From: Luidia sarsii
Lineage: Eukaryota > Echinodermata > Asteroidea > Paxillosida > Luidiidae
Length of the DNA: 64,000 nt
Assembly: GCA_949987565.1 (NCBI GenBank)
Contig: OX465105.1
Span: 22,698,653 to 22,762,652 of the forward strand
Direction of reading: 5' to 3'
A program made the translations under genes and the position numbers. Under the pieces are notes generated by a model that did not search any database, was not told the DNA's origin, and was given only the letters and a program-made list of their open reading frames with translations. Below, piece by piece: positions 25,301 to 45,039 of this stretch. Within the stretch, counting starts at the first letter, position 1. Each line of letters opens with the position of its first letter.

Positions 25301-26348
25301 GAACTCTATATTTTCATGAAAACAGTACACAAACACTCCCCCGAAATCCTCGTTTTTTTTTCAACATTTAGAGACAGATTTCGGAAAGATCCTTTGGAAA
25401 TAAGATCCTCCAATACATTAACTTGAAATACATTATTTTTTTTCAAATTGAGAAGATACTTTGACTTCAGGCATTGTTTACTCGAAAAGTGTTTTGGTGG
25501 GATATTCCTCATGTCGCTGTGCCGGGTCACATATGTCTTCTCTTTCAAGAAGTATGGCTCTGAAAAGAGCCGGTAACTCAACGTTTTGGGTATTGTGTAT
25601 TTTTCCCTCCAAACACACAATACTCTGGTAATTTTTTTATGATTAGGCAGGATCCGGGTAAAAAATCACATTCAAATGTGACAGTTTGCAAAGATATACC
25701 AAATGTGGCATATTGCTTACTGACCTAATACCTCTACATTGTTGAAATCTGCAATATTGTCGTTTAAGACTTCATTTTCCAAATTTCAGGAATCCAGAGG
25801 GCCTGGCGTTTCTATTCCGGCATGATCTCCTCTCAAAGGCATTCAATCAAGAGGTCAAATGCATTCTGACATTGAGAAAGGTCCTGCTAGTATCAAAACA
25901 TTGCGCCCTGTACATTTTTTTTTTAGATTTGGATAATTCATTGCAGACTAGGGGCCCCTAGCGCCTTTGCAAATTCGGGAATCTCTGGGGTCTCTGGTTT
26001 GAGCAGAGTGAAGTGATTCAACAATGGCGCTGACTTATAGGCCCCTAAGGGAATATCTTCTCAAATAACCCCCCCCCCCCCCCCGAAAAGATATTTATCT
26101 ACGAAGCAAGGTTTCGTTAAAGCATCCCATAGAAAGATCTCTTAGGAGAGGAAATGGTTTGGAAAGATCTTGACGTGGGTCAACTTGGTGTTCTGATGCG
26201 TGTGTTCTGGCTGTAATTTTTGGGAGGGATATGGGTGGGGGCATAATTGCAGTGTTTACTTTGTGTTGTCTGTGTTTTGGTTTTTTTCCCCAGGGAAGTG
26301 AGGCCTGACTCCAAGTACACTGGCAGGAGAAGAATGGGCAAGTTCTGA
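16344..26348 (+). CDS. BUD23: BUD23 (WBSCR22), 18S rRNA (guanine-N7)-methyltransferase
   Basis: Ten coding exons: 16344-16388, 17300-17337, 17724-17819, 19538-19620, 20493-20589, 21560-21656, 21899-22035, 22871-22919, 24828-24982 and 26294-26348. All have AG/GT borders and matching phases, giving 283 residues (human 281). The start follows from [14 protein letters not shown], near-identical to the human N-terminus. The SAM-binding motif I DVGCGSG is at 58-64; WVGLDIS and QWLCNA follow; the basic C-terminal region (KKERRRRQG, then [12 protein letters not shown]) is the family's RNA-binding tail. With TRMT112 it methylates a conserved 18S guanosine during 40S maturation, by family knowledge. 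The frame stays open 93 codons upstream of the chosen ATG without homology. Exon 9 ends in GG, adding one Gly relative to human. Introns carry many repeats, including a 1.5-kb minisatellite that ends about 160 bp before exon 9. Confidence 0.97.
16552..16720. repeat. Foldback element in BUD23 intron 1
   Basis: The left arm, starting GGCCGGGCCTAGTCCGAGTA, and the right arm, ending TACTCGGACTAGGCCAGGCC in effect, are reverse complements over about 75 bp with small mismatches. The centre is GGTCGGGTGACAGTGACCCG. There is no coding capacity. Confidence 0.85.
18000..18240 (-). repeat. SINE-like copy in BUD23 intron 3
   Basis: TGAACCTGAGACCTCTGGTT and CTTACCATCTGAACTACATG are the reverse of a degenerate tRNA head. 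GATGGTGGCCTTCC follows, as at 13987-14000. The upstream AATGGCAAAGAAATTGTTGA segment recurs in other copies. Confidence 0.65.
18985..19205. repeat. Tandem and inverted Penelope-tail units
   Basis: Three head-to-tail copies of a roughly 34-bp unit (TTCGATCCTAGCAGGACCTT plus TCTCAAAG) are followed by an inverted copy ending GAAACGTCAGGCC. The usual tail then follows (TTTTAGATT-like, AGTCAGTAAGCAGTTTGCAA, TATATCACC). It lies in BUD23 intron 3. Confidence 0.85.
19640..19905 (-). repeat. SINE-like copy directly after BUD23 exon 4
   Basis: Shares GCATTCAACCATTACCTGCT, then CCCCCATTTTTACTCGGACG, then a degenerate reverse B-box (GGCTTGAATCTAAGAC) with the copy at 13870-14300. It starts about 20 bp past the donor at 19621. 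Confidence 0.55.
19914..20155. repeat. MITE-like copy, GCTTAAGC terminal-inverted-repeat family
   Basis: The best-preserved copy. The left end reads GGGCCCGATTTCATTTAGCC then GCTTAAGCGTGAAAATCTGC. The right end reads AAATTTTCACGCTTAAGCGG then CTCTATGAAACTGGGCC, the reverse complement. About 240 bp, non-coding, in BUD23 intron 4. Confidence 0.8.
20940..21345. repeat. Dispersed repeat family C, BUD23 intron 5 copy
   Basis: Shares blocks in the same order with 34625-34985: AATTGCGCTATTGT, GTGGATGAT, CATGCCCCACA versus TATGCCACACC, CACCCACT, GGAAGATTTG, and TTGACAAAAGCCACAC. About 60-70% similar by eye. No coding potential is supported, and the family is unnamed. Confidence 0.6.
22440..22620 (-). 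repeat. SINE-like fragment in BUD23 intron 7
   Basis: GAATGGCAAAAAGAAAACG, then GACTTGAACCTGAGACCTGC (reverse B-box region), as in the other tRNA-derived copies. The tRNA head beyond GCGGCTTAACC is lost. Confidence 0.5.
23165..24665. repeat. Compound minisatellite in BUD23 intron 8 (reverse orientation)
   Basis: About 12 major units of roughly 96 bp (GATAGGCCAGCTGTGGGTG, GCATGCCATAGCATTGAATG, GGCTCTTGACTGACAGGC), each followed by zero to three extra minor units of about 21 bp (CAGGCAATACCTACTCACTG). Both unit lengths are multiples of three, so frames of 433 and 372 codons stay open on opposite strands. They have no homology. The array abuts a truncated GCTTAAGC-family copy at 23040-23165. 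Confidence 0.95.
25017..25620. repeat. Family B foldback copy interrupted by a MITE
   Basis: The left part (GGTTTGCGGTGACACCATGT ending at 25076) and the right part (CTTCTCTTTCAAGAAG, AGCCGGTAACTCAACGTTT from 25534) are contiguous in other family B copies. They are split here by the 457-bp element at 25077-25533. It lies in BUD23 intron 9. Confidence 0.75.
25077..25533 (+). mobile_element. MITE with TIR TATGTGACCCGGCACAGC, copy 1
   Basis: The ends are inverted: TATGTGACCCGGCACAGC at left and its complement, with a single mismatch near the inner end, at right. The insertion point in the family B repeat is TA, duplicated on both sides, as in Tc1/mariner-like elements. No transposase is present. 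A second, opposite-orientation copy is at 41468-41905. Confidence 0.88.
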
Positions 26349-26414
26349 GGAGAGACGATCACGACACTTGGCACCAGTTCCTGCTTCCTCAGTTCAATTC
26401 ATCCATGCTACTTT

Positions 26415-26656
26415 AAATAAGACTTAAGGCTTTGCATGGTGGGTGAATCAATATAGGAAGGTTTGCGGTGACACCATGTATAAGGCCTTTTAAAGAAGAG
26501 GTGTGGTTCTGAAAAAAACCTGAGTGGTAACTCGACGGCGATGACGGCCAGAGCATACTGGTCGAAACGTCAAGTTACCACTCGGGTTCTTTTCAGAACC
26601 ACACCTCTTCTTTAAGAGACCTTATACATGGTGTCACCGCAAACCTTCCTATATCA
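26415..26656. mobile_element. Family B foldback element with hammerhead-like centre
   Basis: Arms of about 90 bp (ATATAGGAAGGTTTGCGGTG ... and its complement) flank a centre at 26535-26571: GATGAC, a 6-bp stem GGCCAG/CTGGTC with loop AGCATA, then GAAACGTC. The direct repeat ATGCTACTTT at 26405-26414 and 26657-26666 looks like a 10-bp target-site duplication. It sits 57 bp after the BUD23 stop, so probably within its 3' untranslated region. Confidence 0.8.
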
Positions 26657-27039
26657 ATGCTACTTTGAGTCACATCTTACAATAATACATGTTCAGCCAT
26701 AAAAAGAATGACAGTGATTCCTAAACATTCACAAGATTTCCAGAGGTAAACCCTTTGGAAACATTTTGAATGGAATTAGGTTTGCATTTTTGCATCTTTG
26801 TTGGAAAAAAAGGTCCTGCTAGGATCGAAACAAGATTTTTGATCATGGCCAGGTACAGGTAGTGGCTTTGCAGTCAACCCCAACACCACCAGAAATGTGC
26901 ACACAATGGCATGGCCTATACATTTTATATGTACTAAAGACACAGGCCAAACATACGCCTGGACAAAAGACCTAAAAAGGTTGTTGTACATTCTACGTGG
27001 ACTTAAATGACCAAAGTGCAAATTTCATTAATGTCTGAC

Positions 27040-27480
27040 GTTTCGATCCTGGCAGATTTAATTCTAGTTCTACTAGGATCAAAATGTCAAGCCCTCTAAG
27101 TGTATTAGTTTTTGTCACCTGGAAGAGAGAATGACATTCCCCTTAGTTTAGATAACTTCCCACACCCCCATTGTGATTGATTGAATGAATGAAAAAGGTC
27201 CTTTCAAGTCCTATTTCGTTTAAAAAAATATTCTCTTGGTCTCTTGTCCGGTCATTTGTGTACCTATCACACTCCCCTTCCCGTTTGTTTTTGTCCTTGT
27301 CATCGTGCCTTTGAGAAAAGCCTTGCCTTTTTTTGTTTAGATTTGCATTTTGGTCTTTTAAGTCGGTAAGCAGGTCACAAAATGTATATTTATTACAAAC
27401 GTGAGTGGGTCTGTGTTTGATCCAAGCGGGACCTTTTTTCGAGGTGAGAGTGACGAGGACTGAAACATGATGGGAAAGAG
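27040..27480. repeat. Degenerate Penelope-like tail fragments
   Basis: CTGACGTTTCGATCCTGGCA (27037-27056), CTACTAGGATCAAAATGTCA, then TTTGTCCTTGTCATCGTGCC and TTTGAGAAAAGCC with GTTTAGATTTGCATTTTGG. These appear in the order seen at 48255-48360, in mixed orientation and with substitutions. Confidence 0.55.
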
Positions 27481-27863
27481 AGAGAGAAGTGTTTTGGTGA
27501 CGGGGGAACGTTGGTAGACAGACAGAGGCAGGGAAACCATAAGAAATGTTTGTCAGCATTCGGGAAGTCAAAGAAGGGAAGGAAAGGAAAAGGATGGAAG
27601 TCGGAGGAATTGATGTGAGAGGGTTTGATATAGGTAAAGAGTCTTGAGAGATGCTCAAATCCTGGAATATTTAGATCAATCATTTCCGATTTCTGGTGAT
27701 GGGCTACCCTTATACATGTAGTTCCTTTCCCAATAACTGTCATCGCAAGTGTCTCTGATTTGAATTTTATTGTTTTAAACAGTCAATTAATCACAGATTG
27801 TTTTTTTTTCACAACCAATAATTTGGTTTCATAACCAATAATTTTGAGTGAATTGGGGAAGAC

Positions 27864-27869
27864 AATAAA
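27864..27869 (+). terminator. Candidate BUD23 polyadenylation signal
   Basis: AATAAA about 1.5 kb after the BUD23 stop, in AT-rich sequence beyond the retroelement fragments. Weak support only. Confidence 0.25.
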
Positions 27870-28439
27870 AGCTTTAGTAAAACTGATATGAAATTGGTCT
27901 TAATGTGTCAACTTCCTGTTAATTGGTACCTGTCATTTGTGATTTGAGTGGGCCCTTGTGTATATGTTGCACTGATGTCAATATGATGTCTTATGGCACT
28001 ATGGCAGACTCGGAGATCTCTCAGTGTGGTGAAATCCAGGCTCGTGACAGGTCCACTCTGTCCACTAAAATTTGATAATCCTGATCTGGTGACTTACCCT
28101 AATTACCAAGTGTCGGTTTTGGTTAACATACAAATTAAAGACTTAATATTGGTCTTGTTGAAATTTGAAGAATATTTAGTTTGGGAATCGTGAATAAGTG
28201 GCTTGCCGTGCATTGTAAAGAATTAAACACATCTCGTAATTCCAAGACTACAAGCTAATAACACAGCATTCTGCAGCTAGAGTACAGTTTTTCATGGAAA
28301 CTATCATGTTACAAAATATATCTGTTATTGTAAGAAGTGGAAAACAGTTTGTGGTTCCTGATTTACGCTTTATAATTTATTTACAGTATAACATTATGAC
28401 ACTATTGATTAAACCATAATTATAGCAAGAACCTGCGTA

Positions 28440-28900
28440 CATGCAATAAATGATACATGTATATTTTAAATAGCGCCCTCTGTTGTCGGTGAGGTCGAAA
28501 CTTGACATTAGTCTGGACAACAAAACGTCTGGCGGACTCACCCGCGCCGCGCGCCCCGCATCTCGCCACTCACGGCACATGCCATAGACCCTTTATTAGG
28601 ACCTCTTGCACCTCGCAAACCGCGGGAAACGAAGACTCTACCGACCCTTGGATTTCTGGGGAACTTTCGAAGTAGAAAGGGTTTGTACCAATACCAACTG
28701 TTAGTTGTTTGTGATTCACGTGTGTGCTTTTTGTCCAGGTTTATTTTAATGTCTTGCTCATGTCATTTTATAGCAATATTATTTCCCGTGCCTGATCCCA
28801 CCGGTTTGAACTGGTCGAGGTGGTTGAATACAGTTTTCGCAGCTGCATTGCGCCATCTTTAAACGTGATTAGGCGCATTGGATCTTAGCGTCGTTTTTCA
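28440..28900 (+). promoter_or_regulatory. CpG-richer patch, candidate RAN promoter
   Basis: CpG dinucleotides cluster at 28540-28660 (CACCCGCGCCGCGCGCCCCG and following). RAN coding exon 1 begins with a 3' splice site at 31900, so a non-coding first exon must lie upstream, as in human RAN. This patch is a candidate, not a demonstrated start. Confidence 0.25.
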
Positions 28901-31470
28901 TCCGCTAAATCTTCAGACATCCTACGACATTCTATTATTTTGGTAAATATTTGTTTTTAATGGATATTTTTAGATGTTTTTGGAGGCATTTTTAGTTGTA
29001 ATATCGTGCTCATTTTGTGAGGATATCGTAATTTCATCCCATCCCGCCCATGTGTCTGCGTTTATGCAATTGTGTTGTCAAAAGTAAGTGAGCAGTCAAT
29101 AAGTACCCAGGAAATGGGTACAATGCGCACATTTTGGAAAGATTTAAGGCATGATTGTACCGTCTTTTATTCATTGTCCTTGAGAGAAATATTTCACAAA
29201 CCCAGAATTGACAATGACAGATCTACCCAACGACCATTGCAAAATTCTTTGTTTCCTCTGAAAAAATAATTATGAAAACCTAAGTTAGAGTAGAGTTGCT
29301 CCTTTACAATTTTTACCTCCAGAACTATGGGTTCTCCGTCCGCTGCTCTCCCTACCGGAACCCCACAGATAACCATCAGGCCTCGATCTTTACCGCGGCC
29401 AATGGCCGCGTGCCCTTCCAACTTGGCCGCGATGCCCCTTCAAAAAATACACTTGTCGCGGCCAACTTGGCCAGCGTGCCCTTTTGTATTTATACCTCTA
29501 CATCCATGCAAAATCCGTACGTGCATACAAACATTATTTCAAAAATGTTTTTTCCTTTTGAATTTAAAAACAACAATGTTTTGTGTCAGACATTTTAGGC
29601 ATTTGCCGACCAAATCTGCTGTAAAAACGGCTGTTGGGATCGTACTCGTCCCCGTGATTTGCGAACGCTCATCTTATGTATCTCTGCATACAGTACACGT
29701 ACATTTACGTTGAGGCTGATCATCATGGTGCGAGACCGCTGTCCGATCTACCAGTGTGTGTGCACTCGGCACGTGCACAATGATTAGCAGACTTCCACCA
29801 GTCCTTACAGTTGTTTTCTAACAACTAAACTAATGTTTATTACAGTTGTAATAGCGATGTTTCGAGTTTCGCCTTCAACTTAAGTACGCACTCCTCATAA
29901 GAAAAGTATTTTATAGATTTGTAGAATTTTTTAGATGGATTTGTCTTTCATTTGTTGAGATATCGGAAGTTGGAAATTACATATATTTTTTGCAAAATCG
30001 CTCCGTGTGGCGCCACGGAAGATCAAGCCAAAACGATTTTACCCTTAAATTGAAGCCTTTATTCTCTTCTTTCTATCCTTACCACTTTCAAAATTAATGA
30101 CGAAGGAAATGATATTGAATTACGCGGAAACAACATTCAGCGACAAACGATGAAAGTAGCGCATTTGAGTTATAACCGATTTCCCTTCGCGACGTTAGCG
30201 AGGTTGGCAAGTCTAGGTTTGGTTTCCGCCTCTAGGTAAAGCCATAGCGACACTACAGGAGCAGTAGGGCCGAAACCAGCCTACGCGCGGCACATGTGAC
30301 ATGACACAACACTTCTTTGCTCACACTGTATACTGCACAGTGCACGTGCACAGCGACCACATGGCTGCATGGTTGCATAGCTGCTACGAGTACGCTGCGC
30401 TACTATGATCGGAACTTCCAGAGGTTTTAGCGAGACGATTACGCCACAAAAAAGGACAATTTATTTTACTACCGAAACAAAACATGGATTGGGATAATAA
30501 TGGGGTTCTAAATTGGCATTGTGTGGGTTTTTTTTTTTTTTCTCATTAAAAAAACCCACGGTTCTACGGTTTCACCTCTTCTTATTCCTCCATGGTTTCA
30601 CCCAGTCGAGGGTCCGGCGTTTTTTTCGGTTTTTATTTTTCCCAAACCGCCAAAGCCTAGGTGCACCCATCTTTCTACCCTTCAAAATAAAATTGATTTT
30701 TTTTTTTAATTTTTTTTTTTATTTTATTAAGGAAGGCGACATGGTGTTATGTGACCTACACTATACAGATTGATGTGTATACACTGGCTGTATAAAAATG
30801 TAAAATAAAGGTTTGGCCTTTTGATTGGCCTTTTGATGCCACAGTGAGTTGGCCTCGGTGCCCCCTTGAGTTGGCCTTGGTGCCCTGTGCAATTTTGAAG
30901 ACGGCAAGGCCAAAGTGGCCTGCCCCTTTTTTGCTTAAGTTCGAGGCCTGAACCATGCCTTTTTTCCTAGGGCTTTTATTTCACTTTTATTTTGGTGCGG
31001 CATAGGGCTCAGCAGGTTCCGCATAACTCCTAAAATACTGCTTCATTTGGCCCAAGATTTCTAGGCAAGGTGGCTTACATACCAATCACCTGTGTGCAAC
31101 TGTCCATGGGGTGAAAATGTGTCGATTTCCACAAATGGCTAAAACCTCCCAGTTCAAACAGCAGCTCTGTAACTGGTCGCACCGCGACCAAAGATCATCT
31201 TTCACCGAACGTGTTTGCAATTGCGATGTACAGTGTACAATAAGGAATAATTACTGTATAGCACACATTTCTATGGCCGGTCATCAGCAGTACAGTGGCT
31301 GGTGTATGTTGCTGCATCGCATGCATTTAAAACTTGTGCGTACCGGATACCAGTGCAATGCAGAAGGATCGCGGACGTCCGTGGGAAATCAGATCGCACG
31401 TGCGTCACAGACGGTACCTAGCTAAAGGTAGTCGCGTAATGGGCCCAAAAACCCAACCGCATATTTATTT

Positions 31471-31653
31471 CGCAGTGGCTGTTGTTACGGCAGTCGTCCG
31501 TGTGGTTCCCTGACTTGATTGTATTTCGTCAGCATTGCAGGCTGGTTGAACCAGTCTATTAGCTGATAGTCTGGTTCCAAGAGCTAAACAACCTGACAAA
31601 TACTGTGAAGTCAGGGAACCACACGGACGACTGCCGTAACAACAGCCACTGCG
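31471..31653. mobile_element. 183-bp element with perfect 46-bp terminal inverted repeats
   Basis: 31471-31516 (CGCAGTGGCTGTTGTTACGG ...) and 31608-31653 are exact reverse complements, separated by 91 bp. Non-coding. The perfect arms imply recent insertion or conversion. It lies about 250 bp upstream of RAN coding exon 1, in its presumed 5' intron. Confidence 0.9.
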
Positions 31654-31920
31654 TACTTATTTTGTTGAAAAATGGACCCGACATAAAATGATGCCGACAT
31701 GTCAACATGAATTGGTTTTTTTTTCACGACAACAGCCTTAGTCTGGTTCCCTGTACGTACACGCACGTACAGTGTAGCGGGTAACTGCGAAGACTTCGAC
31801 TGGTCTGGGATTTGAACCCAAGGGCTCTGGTTTTTGTATCCCCATTTATGTTGTGTTCAGTTTAATAAACATGTTGATTTTTGTTTGTTTTCCTCCACAG
31901 AACATCTTTCACACCAAACG

Positions 31921-40481
<8,561 letters not shown>

Positions 40482-41467
40482 ACTAGTAGTCCTTCATGAA
40501 AGTTGTAAACACCAGTTTGTAATATTATTTTGATTAAGTCCAAGGGAAAAAACAACAACCAAAAACTACTTAGTGAGACGTAACAATGTTTACAAGATTA
40601 TGCACAGACAGTTTAACATTAAATTTGGAAGAAGTCACTGGAAATGATTGTCAGACCACGGCTCTCGTGGAATTATTACACTGTTGTATTTATTTGTTTA
40701 AGAGTCCACTGTTTTTTATGCTTTCTGTGTTGATGACTTGTCCCCTCACTCAAAGTGAAATTGCCTTAGGCTTTGAAATGTGTGGAAGTGGGGTGGGTAA
40801 GCCGTTGTTGACTTTGAAGCATTGGTCAATCCCTAACCCCGTTTTCACCCCAATCAAACTATCTCTCTCTCTATTAAAACCCATTCTGCCCATTGGTCTG
40901 GTGTTGCATTATTTTGAAGCGCAGATTCACGATTGATTTTTTATTTGAATCTTGAGGCCACCTACCTCTATCGTTGTGCAACCATTTTCCAGTCCTTACA
41001 CTTATGACGGAGAAAAAAACTTGACAAATTGAAGCTGAATGGGCAGGAGGTGTATGGTACCATCTATGCAACATAGAAATGAGTGCCATTTTCCAACGGG
41101 TGTACAGGGACAGATGTTCACAGAATGACAAGGGCCTATCGTCAAGTGTCAGATTGACTAATTCTGGATAGTATCGTAAGAAGATATTTGCAGGGTCTGG
41201 ATTTAGCAATGAGATGGTAATCTGTCACTTTTTAGTTTGCTTGTTAACCTGCCTTTTAATAATCTCAGAGAAAAATGCTACTGTACAAAACAAATCTCTA
41301 ACATATAGTACCTTTGGCACTGTCAAAATGTAATGTGTATTAACAGACTTTATAAAGCCCATATGAAAGTTGAGCCAGGAAAATGATGCAGAACTTTAAA
41401 GATACTTTCTGAGTGAACTTTTTAAGTTTGATTTTGAAAACTTATGTAGTCTTGGGTGGATTTCACA

Positions 41468-41905
41468 TATGTGACCCGACACAGCGACAGGAGGAATATC
41501 CCACCAAAACGTTTTTCGAATAAACAACGCCTGAAGTCAAAGTATCTTCTCAATTCGATAAAAAAACAATTTTTGTTTGTTTGTATTATGTCCAAAGGAT
41601 TTTTCCGAAATCTCTAAATGTTAAAAAAACGAGGATTTCGGGGAGTGTTTGTGTACTGTTTTCATGAAGATGTAAAGTTCCTGCTTTTTTGAATGGCGGC
41701 TTTCGAGGAGTTAGAATGGTGCTGCTATATTGTGTCTGGTACCAAACGAATGAGCGAAGTCCCCTTGTACTATTTACAACAAAGTTCACACGGAAATATT
41801 TTTGATATCATTTGAAAGCTATTGGTATACTCTTTCACATCATTAGAAAATCTCAAAATCTCAAAAGTGGGGGTTATTCCTCGTTATGCTGTGCCGGGTC
41901 ACATA
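41468..41905 (-). mobile_element. MITE with TIR TATGTGACCCGGCACAGC, copy 2
   Basis: Full-length reverse-oriented copy (438 bp) of 25077-25533. The blocks CCACCAAAACG..., GGATTTCGGGGAGTGTTTGT and AAAGTGGGGGTTATTCCTC match across the length. It is bounded by TA on both sides. It lies about 1 kb after the RAN stop, probably in its 3' untranslated region. Confidence 0.88.
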
Positions 41906-43321
41906 TCCTTACGATGCATTGTAACTCAACTTACGACTGATAACCGATTGTAAATTACGATAGGCCGTATGTTTCTGTACATCGCTCTTTGTCTTGCGAT
42001 TGATTGTAATTGTGAGTTACGATGAGATTGCTGGGTCAACCAAGCCAACAAGCCGGATGTAATACTTGTTGTATCACTTGGCATCAGAATGTTATGCAGT
42101 GCTTTACACAGTCTATCATATGGAGGCCTTCAATGCAATGTTTTAAACAGGCGAGCATTGAGCCATGGCTTCTACTATACAGTCATCTAAGTTATGGGTA
42201 CATAGATCATGGAGGAATCCTCCATGCATTGATAGAATTAGATAAAAATTGGATCTTGCGATATCCCTTTGTATTGCTTTTAAGTCCAACCTCTGAAAAT
42301 TGAAGCATACTGTACAGTCTTGTAAAGAATACCTTTTCCTGGGTTTCGGTGGGTCAATCAAAGTTGCATGCTTTAATAAAAACGGGAAAAAAAGAAACCT
42401 TAGTTCGTTTCATACTTTCATTTTTTTTGTTTTTTGGGGGAAGATGTAAAATAGAAATTGCAAACAGTTTTTCACTCTGCGTAATGTAATTATGCAAAAC
42501 TTGGAAGTGTTAGCCAGTCAGTAGATACAAATTATGCCAAAACTTGGCACTCTTGTAGTCTTTACTTCTTAAAAATGTTTCCAAAAAAATCAAATCTTTT
42601 TTATTAAAATGTCCTTTGGTCGAAAATCAAGATGTTTTGTGATCCCACGATAACAAATGGTAGAAATGTGTCAGTTAAATGAGGAACTTATCCAGATTTT
42701 CTTTCACGATCCAGGTGAATCACTTTGTAAATAGTCAGCATTGTTGTGGGTGTACATGGTGAGAGGTAAATGTATACTCTTAATGGCCTTTTTCAAAGGG
42801 AAGAAATGGATGCTACTGGAGTTTACTGTAGTTGTACAAAGAATGTGTCGTGCTACTTTCTTTAATTTTTTTTTTTCGGGGGGGGGGGGGAATTTCACAC
42901 AAGAACTGTTTCCATGGTTTCTGTTTAGTTTGGTGCTGTGGAAGTTTGGGCACTTCAACTATTGTAACTATATTCTATGTAAAATTGCTGGGGAAAATCT
43001 CAGTCGAGAAGCAGTCGAATCAATTCTTGGTTGCAACCACTGACACACATCCCTCCTTTGCAGACTGCCCCGATAGCGGCAGTGGAATGGGGACTTGGAG
43101 TGAAGGGAAGTTTGTGTGCTAACAATTTATCTGTAAACTGAAGAAATGTACGAGGTGAAACACTGCCTGCTGTCTTTTTGGAAGTTACTGCTGTGGGATG
43201 TAATCATGATTAATCCCCCCCCCCCAAAAAAAAAAAAAATGGTGAGCATTTGGTTTGGTAGTCTTGTTTCTTTATGTAATGTATGGAGTCCCTGACGGGA
43301 CCTCTAATTTGAAATGGAAAA

Positions 43322-43327
43322 AATAAA
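43322..43327 (+). terminator. Candidate RAN polyadenylation signal
   Basis: AATAAA in GGAAAAAATAAAGAAAG, about 2.8 kb after the stop. An earlier variant near 42375 (TTTAATAAAAACG) is an alternative. Confidence 0.35.
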
Positions 43328-43679
43328 GAAAGAAAATCACATCAGTACCCGATGCACTTGAAATTAGTTCAAATAAACCCATACAAGTGCTTAATATTTG
43401 TTTTAGTGTCTCCTTTTATGTCCCCTAAGTGCCTTCTATCGGACAGAGACACGGCCCAAAAAAGTGGATTATTGTTTAAAATGAATATTTGCTAAGTGTG
43501 CTCACGGGAAGTTAGGATTAATTTGGCAGTGTACTCCAGCTGCCTCAGTTGCACCAGGGTATTAGTTTCCTACCTCCATCGAGATATAATGAACCGACAT
43601 ATGACGCTTAACCACCGTCGTTCAGCAATGCTGGTACCCCGTAAATTGTGTGGGCACCATACAAGGACGGGTTTTGTAA

Positions 43680-43897
43680 ACCAGCGTAGGTTAGGCTTAC
43701 GGCGCTACAGTTTGGGTTATGGTTACGGACAGAGTTAGAGTTCGGGTTGGGTTAGCGTTACTGATAGAGTTAGGATTGGGATTAGGGTTAGGTTAAGGAT
43801 TAGGGTGGTTAGGATTAGGATAAGGGTTACGGTTGTTTCGTGCTTGTGCCTGTAACTACCCGATAAATGCATGAATGAATGAATGAATGAATGAATG
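43680..43897. repeat. Degenerate telomere-like repeats and (GAAT)n
   Basis: GTTAGG, GGGTTA and TTAGGATTAGG motifs recur over about 155 bp (GGATTAGGGTTAGGTTAAGG at 43779-43798). A short pure GAAT tract follows at about 43870-43897. Too degenerate for an active telomeric seed. Confidence 0.7.
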
Positions 43898-45039
43898 GGG
43901 GAGGCCTCAGCAAAACCTGACTTCGCGCATGCGCACTTATAGCTTCACCACAGTGGTTAAGCGTCATACGTCGTGACGCTTATATGCCTCCTCCATGAGT
44001 AAAGGTTAGGACTTGCACCCCACCCCCTCTATAAACAAATTAAGAAATGGGGAAAGGTTTGCGAACCAGTATACATGTACAATGGACTTGCAAAATGTTG
44101 ACAACAGGACGTACGTGAAAGAAGTGCATGATTTTTATATGTACAACTTGATGAAACCATTCCTTGATGTGTGTTTCAGATTCGTCAGACTCAGAGACAT
44201 CTGCACTTCAGAACCAGTTGATGATCATGTTCCTTTTTCTTGAAACCTATCGATGTCAGCCATACAATTGTGCTACTTCACTGATTTGTCCTTACAAAGG
44301 GGGAGGGGGCAGTGGGTTCTGCAAAAGATGGCGGCCCAAGGGTACAATCTACAGAACCAGGTCCTAAAATTGCAACCATGACTTTTGTTCAACTATTGTC
44401 CCATTAATAACGATAAACAAACGGTAATTGTTTGAAGAATAATCCAAAAGTTTTCGCTAATTGCCTTGATACTTTTTGGGGTGCTGGGAACATAACATTT
44501 ATTGCTGAAATCTTGAGTCATATGGCATTTGAACCCCCAAAAAGTGTCAACTTTGGGTGCAGCTACCGTCAAATGACATCCTCCCCTATACGTTTTGACA
44601 GGAGCTCACTATCTGGAAGGAAAGGGGGGGGGGTGTCTTACATTAGTTGCGAAAAAAATAATGTGAAGGCGGCCCTCTTGTGGTTGTCTCGAACTACACG
44701 TTATGTTTGAGGAAACGTCTCGCGGCGGTTTTCCCCTTTAATGGAGACATAATGTATACAACCATAGAGCTCTAGCTCTGTCATGTGCATTTTGTATAAC
44801 CATTGCTATAACCCACTGTTACAGTACGTGACATGTACATGTACCAGTTTAATGTCTATCTTTGTATTATAGTTCACTTACATTTCAGGAAATAAATGTT
44901 TCATGTGATCATGATCGAGATTCATCGTCCATCAAAATAGTAACAGCCGCAGGAAATTTAGGGCGACGATTTGGTTCATAATGAATGCACTGTATAAAAA
45001 TGTGCACTATCATGGGATGATTAAGCTCCGATAGTCAGA

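Larger units (their letters stand above)
26349..31900. other. BUD23 3' side and RAN 5' region
   Basis: No protein gene is recognised. The region contains the family B copy (26415-26656), Penelope-tail fragments (26800-27480), a possible BUD23 polyadenylation signal near 27864, a CpG-richer patch near 28440-28900, degenerate GGCC-rich repeats (29385-29490 and 30815-30930), long T runs (30528-30725), a TIR element (31471-31653) and a degenerate SINE head (31801-31850). The 171-codon minus-strand frame at 27143-27658 covers retroelement tail sequence. Confidence 0.5.

Noticed and set aside
27143..27658. 171-codon minus-strand frame
   Set aside because: Covers Penelope-like tail fragments and pyrimidine-rich sequence; composition is low-complexity Ser/Leu/Pro, no homology.
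43680..43835. Internal telomere or chromosome-fusion site
   Set aside because: Too degenerate and short, no head-to-head orientation change; probably a chance or decayed repeat.
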